Origin: an uncultured Clostridium sp.
GTDB lineage: Bacteria; Bacillota; Clostridia; Clostridiales; Clostridiaceae
Assembly (NCBI GenBank): GCA_900548455.1
Contig: URKQ01000003.1
Span: 1-64,000, forward strand
Length of the DNA stretch: 64,000 nucleotides
Reading direction: 5' to 3'
Positions 44,815-53,625 of the stretch are shown here, in pieces. The first letter of the stretch is position 1; each line of letters starts with the position of its first letter. Made by a program: the position numbers and the translations under genes. The notes beneath the pieces were generated by a model that was not told the DNA's origin, made no database searches, and saw nothing but the letters and a program-made list of their open reading frames with translations.

Positions 44815-44852
44815 TATAAATATGTCCTTGCAACCCATTATTGCAAGGACAT
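44815..44852 (-). terminator. Terminator of the GerMN lipoprotein gene
   Basis: TGTCCTTGCA and TGCAAGGACA form a perfect ten-base stem, followed on the minus strand by ATATTTATAG. It lies within 40 bases of the stop codon. Confidence 0.75.
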
Positions 44853-44855
44853 ATT

Positions 44856-45971
44856 TTAATTTTTTGTTACTTTACTCAAATCTACACTAAAAGCTTCTCC
44901 CTTATTTTTAATAATGTGACCACTTTTATATGGCTGATTATTTATAGTTAAATAGACCTTTTCTACACCGTAATATTGACCTAAAGTATTAACGATACTT
45001 GAAAGAATTACCTGTTCATATCCACTTCCAGCATTCATCTCTTCAACTAGCTTTTCATTAAAATCTACATATAGCATTCCATCATCATTTAGATATAAAC
45101 TATTAATTGTAGTTCCCTCTGTCAATAAACTTGTTCCTGTTAAAGCTGATTTTGTTTTCATCAATTCAACAATTTTGCTTTTAGTTATGTCATTAGTACT
45201 AATTTCTAAAACTTTTCTTTCCTTATATATAGCATAATCAGTTTCTGTAACCTGTGGATAATACACTTCTATAGATTGAGATAATCTAGAATCCTTAATG
45301 ATGTCATTTAATACAGATGTAACGTTCATTCCATTTTTATCCCTTACAATTTTAATTAATCCCTTGCCTTTTACATAGTAATGAATATCTATTTCTCCAT
45401 TAACTCTTTCTGTAGTTACTTCCAACCCTTTATAATTTTCCTTTGGAGTATTTACATCAATATCTATTCCAGTAATATATCTCTTACTACCATCTTCAAG
45501 CGTCCAACTTGTTCCCTTAACTAAAGGTTCTTTTAATAGGATTTCACTATAATTAGATGGTTTTGACATGAAATTTTCTCTATAAAAGCAATTATCTCTC
45601 TTAAATATAATTTTTAACTGTCCATTTTTATTTTCTATGATCCTTACAGTTTCCGTCCCTCCATTATTAGTTCTTACTTGAATTTTATCCTCTGATAAAA
45701 AATCTATATAGTTTTCTAGTTCTGCATATTCTGAATTTATTCCATCATATATATATTTATCATTACTTTCCAAAGTTATATAATCTGAAATTATTGATTT
45801 ATTTTCATCTACATTTTCTTTATCAACACTTTTTTCACTTTCTTTAACTTCGCTATCCTGTACAACACTATTTTCATCATTCTTACCTGCATCTGAAATT
45901 TCTTTATTTGCGCATCCCGTTAATAATATTAAACTAGTTAATATTATAATGCTTAGTGTTTTTTTCACCAT
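44856..45971 (-). CDS. GerMN-domain lipoprotein
   Basis: The ATG at 45971 (AAAGGGG upstream; the frame opens three codons earlier) gives 371 residues. A lipoprotein signal ends in LLTGC (Cys near 20), followed by an acidic linker to about residue 60. A middle beta-rich domain (EILLKEPLVKGTSWTLEDGS) precedes a C-terminal GerMN domain (about 235-370, with INSLYLNDDGMLYVDFNEKL and SSIVNTLGQYYGVEKVYLTINN). GerMN proteins contribute to germination and sporulation envelope structures in Bacillus and occur in many clostridial lipoproteins. It is anchored on the outer membrane leaflet. A terminator follows; RNase Z lies upstream. Confidence 0.85.
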   Translation of the reverse strand: MVKKTLSIIILTSLILLTGCANKEISDAGKNDENSVVQDSEVKESEKSVDKENVDENKSIISDYITLESNDKYIYDGINSEYAELENYIDFLSEDKIQVRTNNGGTETVRIIENKNGQLKIIFKRDNCFYRENFMSKPSNYSEILLKEPLVKGTSWTLEDGSKRYITGIDIDVNTPKENYKGLEVTTERVNGEIDIHYYVKGKGLIKIVRDKNGMNVTSVLNDIIKDSRLSQSIEVYYPQVTETDYAIYKERKVLEISTNDITKSKIVELMKTKSALTGTSLLTEGTTINSLYLNDDGMLYVDFNEKLVEEMNAGSGYEQVILSSIVNTLGQYYGVEKVYLTINNQPYKSGHIIKNKGEAFSVDLSKVTKN

Positions 45972-46040
45972 AAAAATCATCCCCTTTCATTCTCTAAAAT
46001 ATATACGTTAAACTTTGGCTATAGTATATAAATTTCACGA

Positions 46041-46994
46041 TTAACATCCATCCTTAAAAATTAATTTTTTTATAATCCTATCTTCTCCTATAATAACATT
46101 ATCGTATACTCCTTTAGCATTATTTATATACATTTTAGGTTCTACCATAGCTGGACTAAAATGAGTTAACAAAAGTTCCTCTACTTCTCCTTCACTTGCC
46201 AAAGTAGCTGCTTCTCTAAAAGTCATATGTTTATATTTTATTGCCTTTTCTATATCATTATCATCACCATAAGTACCTTCACAAATAAACAAATTACTTT
46301 TTTCAATAAATTGTGCAATTGATTCTATGGGCCTTGTATCTGTGATTATAGATATTTTTATTCCTGGGCGATAATCTCCTAACACTAATTCACAACTATA
46401 CTCTTTTCCATCATATTTAACTTTTTCTTCTCTTTGAAGTTTACTCCATAAAATTTTAGGAACGTTATTTTTTTCCGCCTTCTCCACACTAAACTTTCTT
46501 CTTCTTTTAAAAAGAATATTATATCCAACACAAGGTGATGAATGATCTACCACTAAAGTTTTTATTGTAAGACTTGAATTCTTTTCAATACTTTGTTGTA
46601 ACTTAATCACACCTTGAACTATATCAAAATTTAATTCATTGGGCATTTCAATAACCTCTACCTCATAAGGTAAGTACTTAGCAACTACCCTAAGTCCATT
46701 TACAATTTCCTTAATTCCTTCTGGTCCAACTATAATTAAAGGTTCTGTTCTGTCACTATTTCCAATAGTAGATAATAATCCTGGTAGTCCTATTACATGA
46801 TCACCATGCCCGTGAGTTATGCATATAATATCAATACTTTTAAAGCCCCATCCAAGTTGCTTCATCGAAACCTGAGTACCTTCACCACAATCAAATAATA
46901 TTTTTCTTCCTTCATAATTTATTAAAACTGAAGATAAATTTCTATTAGGCATAGGCATCGAACCACCACACCCAAGCAAACATATATCAACCAT
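46041..46994 (-). CDS. rnz: Ribonuclease Z
   Basis: The frame opens at 47030 inside a repeat, but AGGAGG before the ATG at 46994 sets the start of a 317-residue protein beginning MVDICLLGCGGSMPMPNRN. The metallo-beta-lactamase motif HGHGDH is intact (H61, H63, D65, H66), and further metal ligands are visible in VVDHSSPCVGYN and ITDTRPIE. RNase Z trims 3' trailers of tRNA precursors. Its 5' region holds an inverted repeat that ends in a T-run just before the ribosome site (47016-47083), which could act as an attenuator. Confidence 0.95.
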   Translation of the reverse strand: MVDICLLGCGGSMPMPNRNLSSVLINYEGRKILFDCGEGTQVSMKQLGWGFKSIDIICITHGHGDHVIGLPGLLSTIGNSDRTEPLIIVGPEGIKEIVNGLRVVAKYLPYEVEVIEMPNELNFDIVQGVIKLQQSIEKNSSLTIKTLVVDHSSPCVGYNILFKRRRKFSVEKAEKNNVPKILWSKLQREEKVKYDGKEYSCELVLGDYRPGIKISIITDTRPIESIAQFIEKSNLFICEGTYGDDNDIEKAIKYKHMTFREAATLASEGEVEELLLTHFSPAMVEPKMYINNAKGVYDNVIIGEDRIIKKLIFKDGC

Positions 46995-47010
46995 GATTTT
47001 CCTCCTTAAT

Positions 47011-47083
47011 AAAAAAGGCTCTGTATGCATTTACTGTTTAGCATAACTTGTACTTTCGATCACTGTATTTTACTACAGAGCCT
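47011..47083 (-). repeat. Inverted-repeat element in the RNase Z leader
   Basis: AGGCTCTGTA at 47016-47025 is an exact inverse of TACAGAGCCT at 47074-47083, with a 48-base loop. On the minus strand the 3' arm is followed by TTTTTTATT and then the RNase Z ribosome site. The 23 bases at 47011-47033 recur in inverse at 203-225. A leader terminator or a small MITE-like element are both consistent. Confidence 0.55.
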
Positions 47084-47181
47084 ATAAAAATTATATTCAT
47101 ACATCATTATAAGTTGCTCAAAATATTCAATACAATACAAAAACATCAATTTTTTATTGAGCTATAACACAACATTAAAAA

Positions 47182-47227
47182 AGCCTCATATTATGATAAC
47201 AAACTAAGATAAAAATAATAGGAGGCT
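47182..47227 (+). promoter_or_regulatory. Hairpin covering the Shine-Dalgarno of the unknown transporter
   Basis: AGCCTCATATTAT at 47182-47194 pairs with ATAATAGGAGGCT at 47215-47227 at twelve of thirteen positions, enclosing a 20-base loop. The GGAGG that serves the ATG at 47232 is entirely inside the 3' arm. The same hairpin read on the minus strand ends in T residues, so a minus-strand terminator is an alternative explanation. Confidence 0.65.
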
Positions 47228-47231
47228 ACAA

Positions 47232-48623
47232 ATGATTCAATTAACTGCAATACATTATATCTATTTAATATTTATCCTATTAATTTTAGGAACCATGATA
47301 AAAAAACGTGACTGTTCTCTTGTTTGCATCCTTGGAATATTTATTATAGCTGTAGTTAGTACCAAATCAATTTCACTTTCTATAATAAGTATATTTAATA
47401 GTTTTATTTATGCAACCACAGAACTTCTACCAACTATACTTATTATTTCAATTATTGCAGCTCTTAGTAAAGTTCTTCGTTACACAGGAGTAAATAGAAT
47501 AATGATTAGCCCCTTTACCAAATTAATAAGAAATGATTTTATGGCATTTTGGGTAATTGGATTAATTATGATGATTATATCTTATTTCTTTTGGCCATCT
47601 CCAGCAGTTGCACTAGTTGGAGCTGTTCTTGTTCCTGTTGCTATAAATGCGGGACTTCCTGCAATTGGTGCTGCAATTGCAATGAATATCTTTGGACATG
47701 GTATTGCTCTCTCTACAGATTTAATCATACAAGCAGCTCCAAAACTTACTGCAGATGCTGCTGGTATACCTGTTGACGCTGTTGTAAAAGCTAGCATTCC
47801 TCTTATAATCGTAATGGGTCTTGTTACTTCTATTACTGCATATATTATGTTAAAAAAAGATATGAATAGCGGAAAAATTAATGATATGGTTTATGATAAA
47901 TATGCAGAAGAAGATGAAAAAATCAACGAATCATCCATAAGTTACAAATGGAGAGTTTTCTTTGCAGTTCTCGTTCCCCTTTTATTTATAGTAGATGTAA
48001 TAATAATGTTTATGCTAGGACTTAAAGGTGGAGATGCCACAGCACTAATAGGTGGTACTGCTCTATTTCTACTTATTTTTATATCTATAAAAGCATTTAA
48101 AAAGGATTCTTTAGAAGAAATAACTTCACACTTCGTTTCCGGATTGCAATTTGGTTTTAAAGTATTTGGTGTAGTTATTCCAATAGCTGCCTTCTTCTAT
48201 CTTGGTGACGCTGGCTTTAATACCATTATAGGCAACTATCTCCCTACTGGTTCCTTAGGACTCGTCAATGATTTAGGCTTTGCTCTATCTCAATTAGTTC
48301 CTGTTAATAAAGTAGTTAGTGCCTTTACAGTAACTGGTATTGGTGCCATTACCGGCCTTGATGGCTCTGGTTTCTCTGGAATATCCCTAGCTGGTTCTAC
48401 TGCTCAACTATTTGGATCATCAACCGGAGTAAGTGTTCCAACTTTAACCGCACTAGGTCAATTTGCTGCAATTTGGGTAGGTGGCGGTACACTAATTCCA
48501 TGGGCGATCATTCCTGTATCTGCAATATGTAAGGTTTCCCCTTTCGAAGTTGCAAAACGTAATTTTAAACCAGTTGTCCTTGGATTAATTGTAACTACTA
48601 TATTTGCAATTTTCCTATTATAA
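47232..48623 (+). CDS. Membrane transporter of unknown substrate
   Basis: The 463-residue, eleven- to twelve-segment protein has two similar halves with re-entrant-like loops rich in Gly and Pro (FFWPSPAVALVGAVLVPVAIN; GLDGSGFSGISLAGSTAQLFG). These features suggest an ion-coupled anion or metabolite transporter of the IT-like superfamily, but I do not recognise the exact family. Its Shine-Dalgarno GGAGGC is buried in a strong hairpin (47182-47227), so translation may be conditional. It is monocistronic, ends at a terminator, and converges on the MTAN-GNAT fusion gene. Confidence 0.7.
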   Translation: MIQLTAIHYIYLIFILLILGTMIKKRDCSLVCILGIFIIAVVSTKSISLSIISIFNSFIYATTELLPTILIISIIAALSKVLRYTGVNRIMISPFTKLIRNDFMAFWVIGLIMMIISYFFWPSPAVALVGAVLVPVAINAGLPAIGAAIAMNIFGHGIALSTDLIIQAAPKLTADAAGIPVDAVVKASIPLIIVMGLVTSITAYIMLKKDMNSGKINDMVYDKYAEEDEKINESSISYKWRVFFAVLVPLLFIVDVIIMFMLGLKGGDATALIGGTALFLLIFISIKAFKKDSLEEITSHFVSGLQFGFKVFGVVIPIAAFFYLGDAGFNTIIGNYLPTGSLGLVNDLGFALSQLVPVNKVVSAFTVTGIGAITGLDGSGFSGISLAGSTAQLFGSSTGVSVPTLTALGQFAAIWVGGGTLIPWAIIPVSAICKVSPFEVAKRNFKPVVLGLIVTTIFAIFLL

Positions 48624-48655
48624 TAAGAATTGTAACAGCGTTAAGTCTTCATAAA

Positions 48656-48698
48656 GATAGAGGCTGCCGAACTAAGTAATTAGTGGGGCAACCTCTTT
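48656..48698 (+). terminator. Terminator of the unknown transporter
   Basis: AGAGGCTGCC and GGGCAACCTCT pair across an AT-rich loop, followed by TTTTT. It ends exactly where the convergent gene's stop codon begins. Confidence 0.8.
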
Positions 48699-50369
48699 TT
48701 ACATTTCATTATTTATTTTAACATATAACAAATTATCATAATATTTTCCTTTAAAACATACTACTGAATTTAATAATCCTTCTTTTTTAAATCTATTTTT
48801 AATTGCAACTTTTTCACTTGCTCTATTCCTAGGATCCATTCTAATTTCAAGACGTTTTAATTTAAGCTCATAAAATGCTATTTCTTCTAATTTTTTTACC
48901 GCACTACTTGCTATCCCTCTATTAAAATAATTTTTGTCAATAAAGTACCCTATCTCACCAATATGTGAATCCTCTTTAAACAGCCTTATCTCACAGCCTC
49001 CAACAGCCTTACCATGGTATAATATAGTATAATTAAATTCCTCTCTATTCTCCCTTTTATTTTTTCTACCTTCTATCCACTTTCTTTCTAATTCAATACT
49101 TTCGGGAATAGTTGCATAGTAATAAGGAAATTTTCCCTCAGTTAGAATTTCATAAAAATCTTCTGCGTCTTCAACTTCAGGATGTCTCAATTGTATAAAA
49201 TCATTTTCATCTATACTAAGAATATAGCTATATCCCTTTTCAGTAGCTTTGTCCTTCTTAAATCCAACTTTCTCAAAACACTTTTGAGATGCTAAATTAT
49301 AAGAGTATATTTCTTTTACGCCAAAACTAGTATAACCTAATTCAATTCCCCTCTTTATTAAGGATTTAATGACTTTTTCTCCAATACCTTTTCCTCTATA
49401 TTTACAATCTCCAATTACTATAGGTATATCATCTTTAAAAAGTGTTACATCCCCAATAGGTTTATACTCCTCATTTTCTTTAATTTCAATAAAATAAAGT
49501 TCTCCTCTTTCCATCAAATAGCTATACATAGCAGAAAGCTTGTCCTTATCATAGATTTGGGCTAAAGGACCATCTACTAATTTTACTAATTCTAAATCTT
49601 CATACCACGATAATGCAAAATCATAATTTTTATCAGCTTTTCTGAGTCTTAATCCACTATCAATTTCTATATACTTTGGTTGACTAAGTAACTCTAGTAT
49701 TCTTTCTACTAAATTAGCAGAAGTATTAGAAGCGTCTCTTTCAAAATTATCATAATTTTCTCTAGCATCATCATCTGCATTGTCAGAAATACTTCTCAGT
49801 ATTACAAAAGGAATATTGTTTATATATGCTACATGTCCTATAGCTCCACCTTCCATTTCTACACAAAGAGGACTATATGCCTTCACAATCTGTTCTTTAG
49901 CATGGTTATTATCTATAAACGCTTCCCCCGTAACAATCTTTCCCTTATGACAATGTACTCCTTTTAACTCCTTAAAGTTAAAAGCATTCTTACTTATGTT
50001 TACTAGAAACTCATCAGCCATAAATTCCTCTTTAAATGGAAATAAACTTTTCATTTGTCTTTTCCTTACATCATGATAAGTTACAGACGTAGATATTACT
50101 ATATCTCCAAGTTTCACATCATTATTTAAACTTCCTGCTATTCCTGTATTTATAATGTGCGTTACATTAAATTTATCTATTAAGACTTGTGTACAGCTAG
50201 CCGCATTAACTTTTCCAACTCCACAAGAGCATAATACAATATCCAAGTCATTAAATTTGCCTATATAAAATGTAAAACCCGAAAAAACCTTTTCTTCATT
50301 GATATGTAACTTTAATTTTAAAAGTTCTATCTCTACCTCCATCGCTCCCATAATTCCTATTTTATACAC
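48699..50369 (-). CDS. MTA/SAH nucleosidase fused to two GNAT acetyltransferase domains
   Basis: The start is a GTG at 50369, eight bases after AAGGAG, giving 556 residues. Residues about 1-230 are a complete 5'-methylthioadenosine/S-adenosylhomocysteine nucleosidase: YKIGIMGAMEVE opening with Glu13, VEMEGGAIGHVA with Glu173 and SDNADDD with Asp196, the expected catalytic trio. Residues about 240-385 form a GNAT domain with CKYRGKGIGEKVIKSL, and about 390-556 a second, RimJ-like GNAT with GYFIDKNYFNRGIASSAVKKL. The reading frame is continuous with no sign of a stop. I know of no standard protein with this three-part order. It is last in a long minus-strand run. Confidence 0.88.
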   Translation of the reverse strand: MYKIGIMGAMEVEIELLKLKLHINEEKVFSGFTFYIGKFNDLDIVLCSCGVGKVNAASCTQVLIDKFNVTHIINTGIAGSLNNDVKLGDIVISTSVTYHDVRKRQMKSLFPFKEEFMADEFLVNISKNAFNFKELKGVHCHKGKIVTGEAFIDNNHAKEQIVKAYSPLCVEMEGGAIGHVAYINNIPFVILRSISDNADDDARENYDNFERDASNTSANLVERILELLSQPKYIEIDSGLRLRKADKNYDFALSWYEDLELVKLVDGPLAQIYDKDKLSAMYSYLMERGELYFIEIKENEEYKPIGDVTLFKDDIPIVIGDCKYRGKGIGEKVIKSLIKRGIELGYTSFGVKEIYSYNLASQKCFEKVGFKKDKATEKGYSYILSIDENDFIQLRHPEVEDAEDFYEILTEGKFPYYYATIPESIELERKWIEGRKNKRENREEFNYTILYHGKAVGGCEIRLFKEDSHIGEIGYFIDKNYFNRGIASSAVKKLEEIAFYELKLKRLEIRMDPRNRASEKVAIKNRFKKEGLLNSVVCFKGKYYDNLLYVKINNEM

Positions 50370-50382
50370 TGATACCACTCCT

Positions 50383-50889
50383 TTAATATTTCTTAAATTT
50401 AAACCCTAACAACTCTACATCTTCATCTTTATTAAGGGTTGTATCATAATTTTTTCTAAGTTCAATCATATTTAAATGATCAAATCCACATTGCTTATAG
50501 AGTTTTATTGCAGAAGTATTTCTTGGGATTACATCTACAAACATAGCTTTAATATCCTTTTCTCCCATTAATTTATCTATCTCAGCAATAGTCAATCTTC
50601 CAATCCCCTTGCCTCTGTATTGATCCTTTACATATATATCTTCTAACCAAGCTGCTGCTTGTCCACCGTATCTTATATGAACAAAACCAACTATGTCCTC
50701 ATTTACATAAATATTATACACTTCGCCATCATTAAGCCATTCCTCTAAATCATTAGCAGATTCATCATCTACTTGCCAAAACTTCTTTGGTGCATCTGTA
50801 AGCATCCTATGATAATTAAAAAAGTCTGTAATCATAGCCACAGTCTTTACATAATTAGTTTCCTCTATACGTTTAAGCGTTATTTCCAT
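50383..50889 (-). CDS. GNAT family N-acetyltransferase
   Basis: Started at the ATG at 50889 (TTGGAG upstream), the product has 168 residues with the GNAT core WLEDIYVKDQYRGKGIGRLTI (acetyl-CoA loop RGKGIG, about 95-101) and the C-terminal VDVIPRNTSAIKLYKQCGF pattern. The substrate cannot be told. It stops 13 bases before the nucleosidase-GNAT fusion and is presumably co-transcribed with it. Confidence 0.88.
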   Translation of the reverse strand: MEITLKRIEETNYVKTVAMITDFFNYHRMLTDAPKKFWQVDDESANDLEEWLNDGEVYNIYVNEDIVGFVHIRYGGQAAAWLEDIYVKDQYRGKGIGRLTIAEIDKLMGEKDIKAMFVDVIPRNTSAIKLYKQCGFDHLNMIELRKNYDTTLNKDEDVELLGFKFKKY

Positions 50890-50917
50890 ATTAATTTCTC
50901 CAATCTCCCTACTAGCT

Positions 50918-52114
50918 CTATTTTCCAATCAAACTTATTAAGCCTGATGCTAATGTTTCTCCCCATCCTAAATAATCATGACCAGAATTAAAAGTTTCAT
51001 AAGTAACGTCATACCCCTTTTCTAATAATATATCTCTCATGTTATTAATAACTTCCATCATAACCGGTTCATCATCGTATGGATAATCTTCAAGCAACCC
51101 AGCACATAAATAAAATTTTAGAGGTAACTTCTCGCTGTTTTTATATTGCTCCGTTAACCATTCTTTTTCATACCAAAACGAACCTGATTGAGATAATATA
51201 TTTCCAAAATAGTTTGAATATTTATAGCCTATATAACTAGCTGTTAATCCCCCTAAACTTACCCCTCCTATAATATGATTTTGTGGCGTTATATCCACAT
51301 TATAGTTACTATTTATCCACGGTAAAATTTCTAATGTAATAAAGTCAGCAAATTTTTCATTACAAGTTAATTCTTCATATCTATTATCATTGCTTGATAC
51401 TAACACACACACTATAGGGTCAATCTTCTTATCACTAATCAAATTATCTAAGACATTTTTTATTGATAAATAATTTATATAATCAAATCCATCTGTAAGG
51501 ACTAATAATTTATATGGTTTCTCCTTATTACTATAACCACTAGGTGTATAAACCCACACTCTACGATCATTGTTTAATATGTTACTATATACTCTATCTA
51601 AAAATAATTTTCCTTTTTCTATGTCATCTCTTTCTTTAGTCCAAAAATCACCTTTACAATTTGGTAGTTTTGCAAAAGAGCTTATACTATCTTCATCATC
51701 TTTATCCTCATCATCCTTACATAAGATAACTTTATTAGGATTCAAGGGATCAATTATAGAATTTTCCTTTATTTTCTTATAATCATTATCTCCTTCATAA
51801 TTTAAAGAGAAATTATACTTAAATTTTATATCATTTCTAACTTTGTAAGTTTTATAAAAGATATTTGTACCTTCAATTTTATCCATTATATTTTCTGAAT
51901 ATCTATATCCTGGAACACCACCATATATTAAAACATTTGTAGTTTTATCATTACCTATATATATAAATGAAATCAATGAATAATCTAAAACGCCATCTAT
52001 CTCTTCGATAATTGGCGCTCCATTTTTATTTACCATACTCCAAAATTCATTTATTCCGCTGTTATCATTATTGTCTATAGCACGTTTAAGTAATTTAATA
52101 ATTTTACTCTCCAT
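50918..52114 (-). CDS. Enterochelin-esterase-like hydrolase
   Basis: The 398-residue protein has an N-terminal all-beta region like the Fes N-domain and a C-terminal alpha/beta hydrolase (PF00756 type). The nucleophile elbow GGVSLGG has Ser286. An acid residue candidate lies in LLEDYPYDDEP, and the His in NSGHDYLGW completes the triad. Known relatives cleave siderophore esters or other acyl esters in the cytoplasm. No signal peptide and no siderophore transport genes are seen nearby, so a different ester or lactone, perhaps a drug, is possible. It lies 44 bases after a GNAT gene in the same run. Confidence 0.85.
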   Translation of the reverse strand: MESKIIKLLKRAIDNNDNSGINEFWSMVNKNGAPIIEEIDGVLDYSLISFIYIGNDKTTNVLIYGGVPGYRYSENIMDKIEGTNIFYKTYKVRNDIKFKYNFSLNYEGDNDYKKIKENSIIDPLNPNKVILCKDDEDKDDEDSISSFAKLPNCKGDFWTKERDDIEKGKLFLDRVYSNILNNDRRVWVYTPSGYSNKEKPYKLLVLTDGFDYINYLSIKNVLDNLISDKKIDPIVCVLVSSNDNRYEELTCNEKFADFITLEILPWINSNYNVDITPQNHIIGGVSLGGLTASYIGYKYSNYFGNILSQSGSFWYEKEWLTEQYKNSEKLPLKFYLCAGLLEDYPYDDEPVMMEVINNMRDILLEKGYDVTYETFNSGHDYLGWGETLASGLISLIGK

Positions 52115-52158
52115 GATGCTTTTACTTCCCCCTAACTTTAATATATATGTTACACAAC

Positions 52159-52656
52159 TTATATAATTTGTTTTTCATATATGCCTGAATTATTTAAAGG
52201 ACATATCTCCCCTGTAAATGAATAACCTTGGCTATCCCAAAACTCAATACCTTCCATACTATCTGTTGTAAGATAAACTTTTGATACCTCTTCCCTACGC
52301 AATATGTCCTCTATAAATTTATAAAGTTCACTGCCATATCCTTTTCTTCTGCTATGTTTTTCAATATAAAACTCTCTTATCATCCCATATCCAGGTTTCA
52401 AACACCAATTTCCTCCAATGTTATCCACTTGAGCTATTCCAAATCCTATTGGAATATTATTATCATAACAAATATAAATCCAATGCTTAAATTCTCCTTC
52501 TAAATCACTTATTGATTCAATATATGCTTGTTCTATAAGATCATCTGTTATAGTAATTTCACTATCTATATATAATTCCTTAAGATATTCACCTAACATA
52601 ACTTTAAAACTACATCTTTCATCTTCATTTTCTAAATCTAAGTCTACAAGATTCAT
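52159..52656 (-). CDS. GNAT family N-acetyltransferase
   Basis: The ATG at 52656 is taken as start, since ATGGAG upstream serves as ribosome site; an in-frame ATG at 52674 is the alternative. The roughly 165-residue protein has MIREFYIEKHSRRKGYGSELY, with the acetyl-CoA loop RRKGYG, and the C-terminal FWDSQGYSFTGE. Acidic N-terminal residues are unusual but not diagnostic. Substrate unknown. It lies between a metallopeptidase-like gene and an esterase gene in the same orientation. Confidence 0.82.
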   Translation of the reverse strand: MNLVDLDLENEDERCSFKVMLGEYLKELYIDSEITITDDLIEQAYIESISDLEGEFKHWIYICYDNNIPIGFGIAQVDNIGGNWCLKPGYGMIREFYIEKHSRRKGYGSELYKFIEDILRREEVSKVYLTTDSMEGIEFWDSQGYSFTGEICPLNNSGIYEKQII

Positions 52657-52704
52657 ATTACTTTTCAACTCCATTATCTAATTTATATTTCTTCCAAAAT
52701 TTTT

Positions 52705-53583
52705 CTATGACCTTAAAAATTCCATAACTTCTTTTTCTATATCTTTACATTCCATTTTTGCAATGGAGTTTATATCATACTTTTCATTTAAACTTTCAAT
52801 TAATTTCGCTCCTAAATAATATCCTGCATCACTAATTCCTAACACCTTAAACCAATCTCCATAAAATTCACATGTACCTCTTTCTTCATTCTTCAATGCT
52901 TCAATATATAGTTTTTTTAGTTCTCTTTCTTTTTCTTTGCAAATTTCAATCCAGTTTTCTCCTCTTGAATCGAATTGACTTTTACTTAACTTATTTTCAT
53001 AATATTGGGCAAACCCTTCTTCGTAAATATTCCATATACCATTATTATATTTATTTTTTTCTGCCCACTTTGGAATAACTTCACCCCTAAGATAATAATG
53101 AACCACATGACATAACTCGTGAGATACTAGGGAATCTAATTGTTCCTTAGTTTCCCACCTAAGCTCTGCAATTTTATCAATTCCAAAGAGCATTGCTATC
53201 TTTCCTTCATATTCATCAACCCATCCGGCTGCATTACAAAGTCCTACATATATAACAATATTAATATCTAAATCAATAGAAAATATTTCTTTTACTCTTT
53301 TATCTATATCTAAAAATATATCTGATATATTTTTATAAGCTTCCATCATAGAAAAGTAGTCCTCTTGTCTTCTATTAAACACCTTTGTTATGGCTATGTC
53401 ATTCCAGTTATATCCATCAACTTCATAATAATCTTTACACTTTTTCTCAAGCTCTGGAAATTTATTTTTATGATAATCTTCCCATGCTTTAATCTTATCT
53501 TCAATACTATTATTTAAATTATCTTCTAATATTTTTTTATATTCATCAACAGCATCTATAATTTTAATCACATTTATTCCCAC
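52705..53583 (-). CDS. Putative cytoplasmic HExxH zinc metallopeptidase
   Basis: The 292-residue protein has HELCH at 155-159 followed by EEGFAQYYE near 188-196, the HExxH...E arrangement of gluzincin peptidases, with hydrophobic helices around both. There is no signal peptide or membrane helix, so it acts in the cytoplasm. I do not recognise a named family; proteins annotated only as DUFs with the same pattern exist. The start is GTG at 53583 with a second GTG at 53571. It neighbours a CPBP protease and GNATs. Substrate unknown. Confidence 0.75.
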   Translation of the reverse strand: MGINVIKIIDAVDEYKKILEDNLNNSIEDKIKAWEDYHKNKFPELEKKCKDYYEVDGYNWNDIAITKVFNRRQEDYFSMMEAYKNISDIFLDIDKRVKEIFSIDLDINIVIYVGLCNAAGWVDEYEGKIAMLFGIDKIAELRWETKEQLDSLVSHELCHVVHYYLRGEVIPKWAEKNKYNNGIWNIYEEGFAQYYENKLSKSQFDSRGENWIEICKEKERELKKLYIEALKNEERGTCEFYGDWFKVLGISDAGYYLGAKLIESLNEKYDINSIAKMECKDIEKEVMEFLRS

Positions 53584-53625
53584 TTTCTTTTATCTTCTGG
53601 TTCTATAGTAAACTAGCGTACCTTA

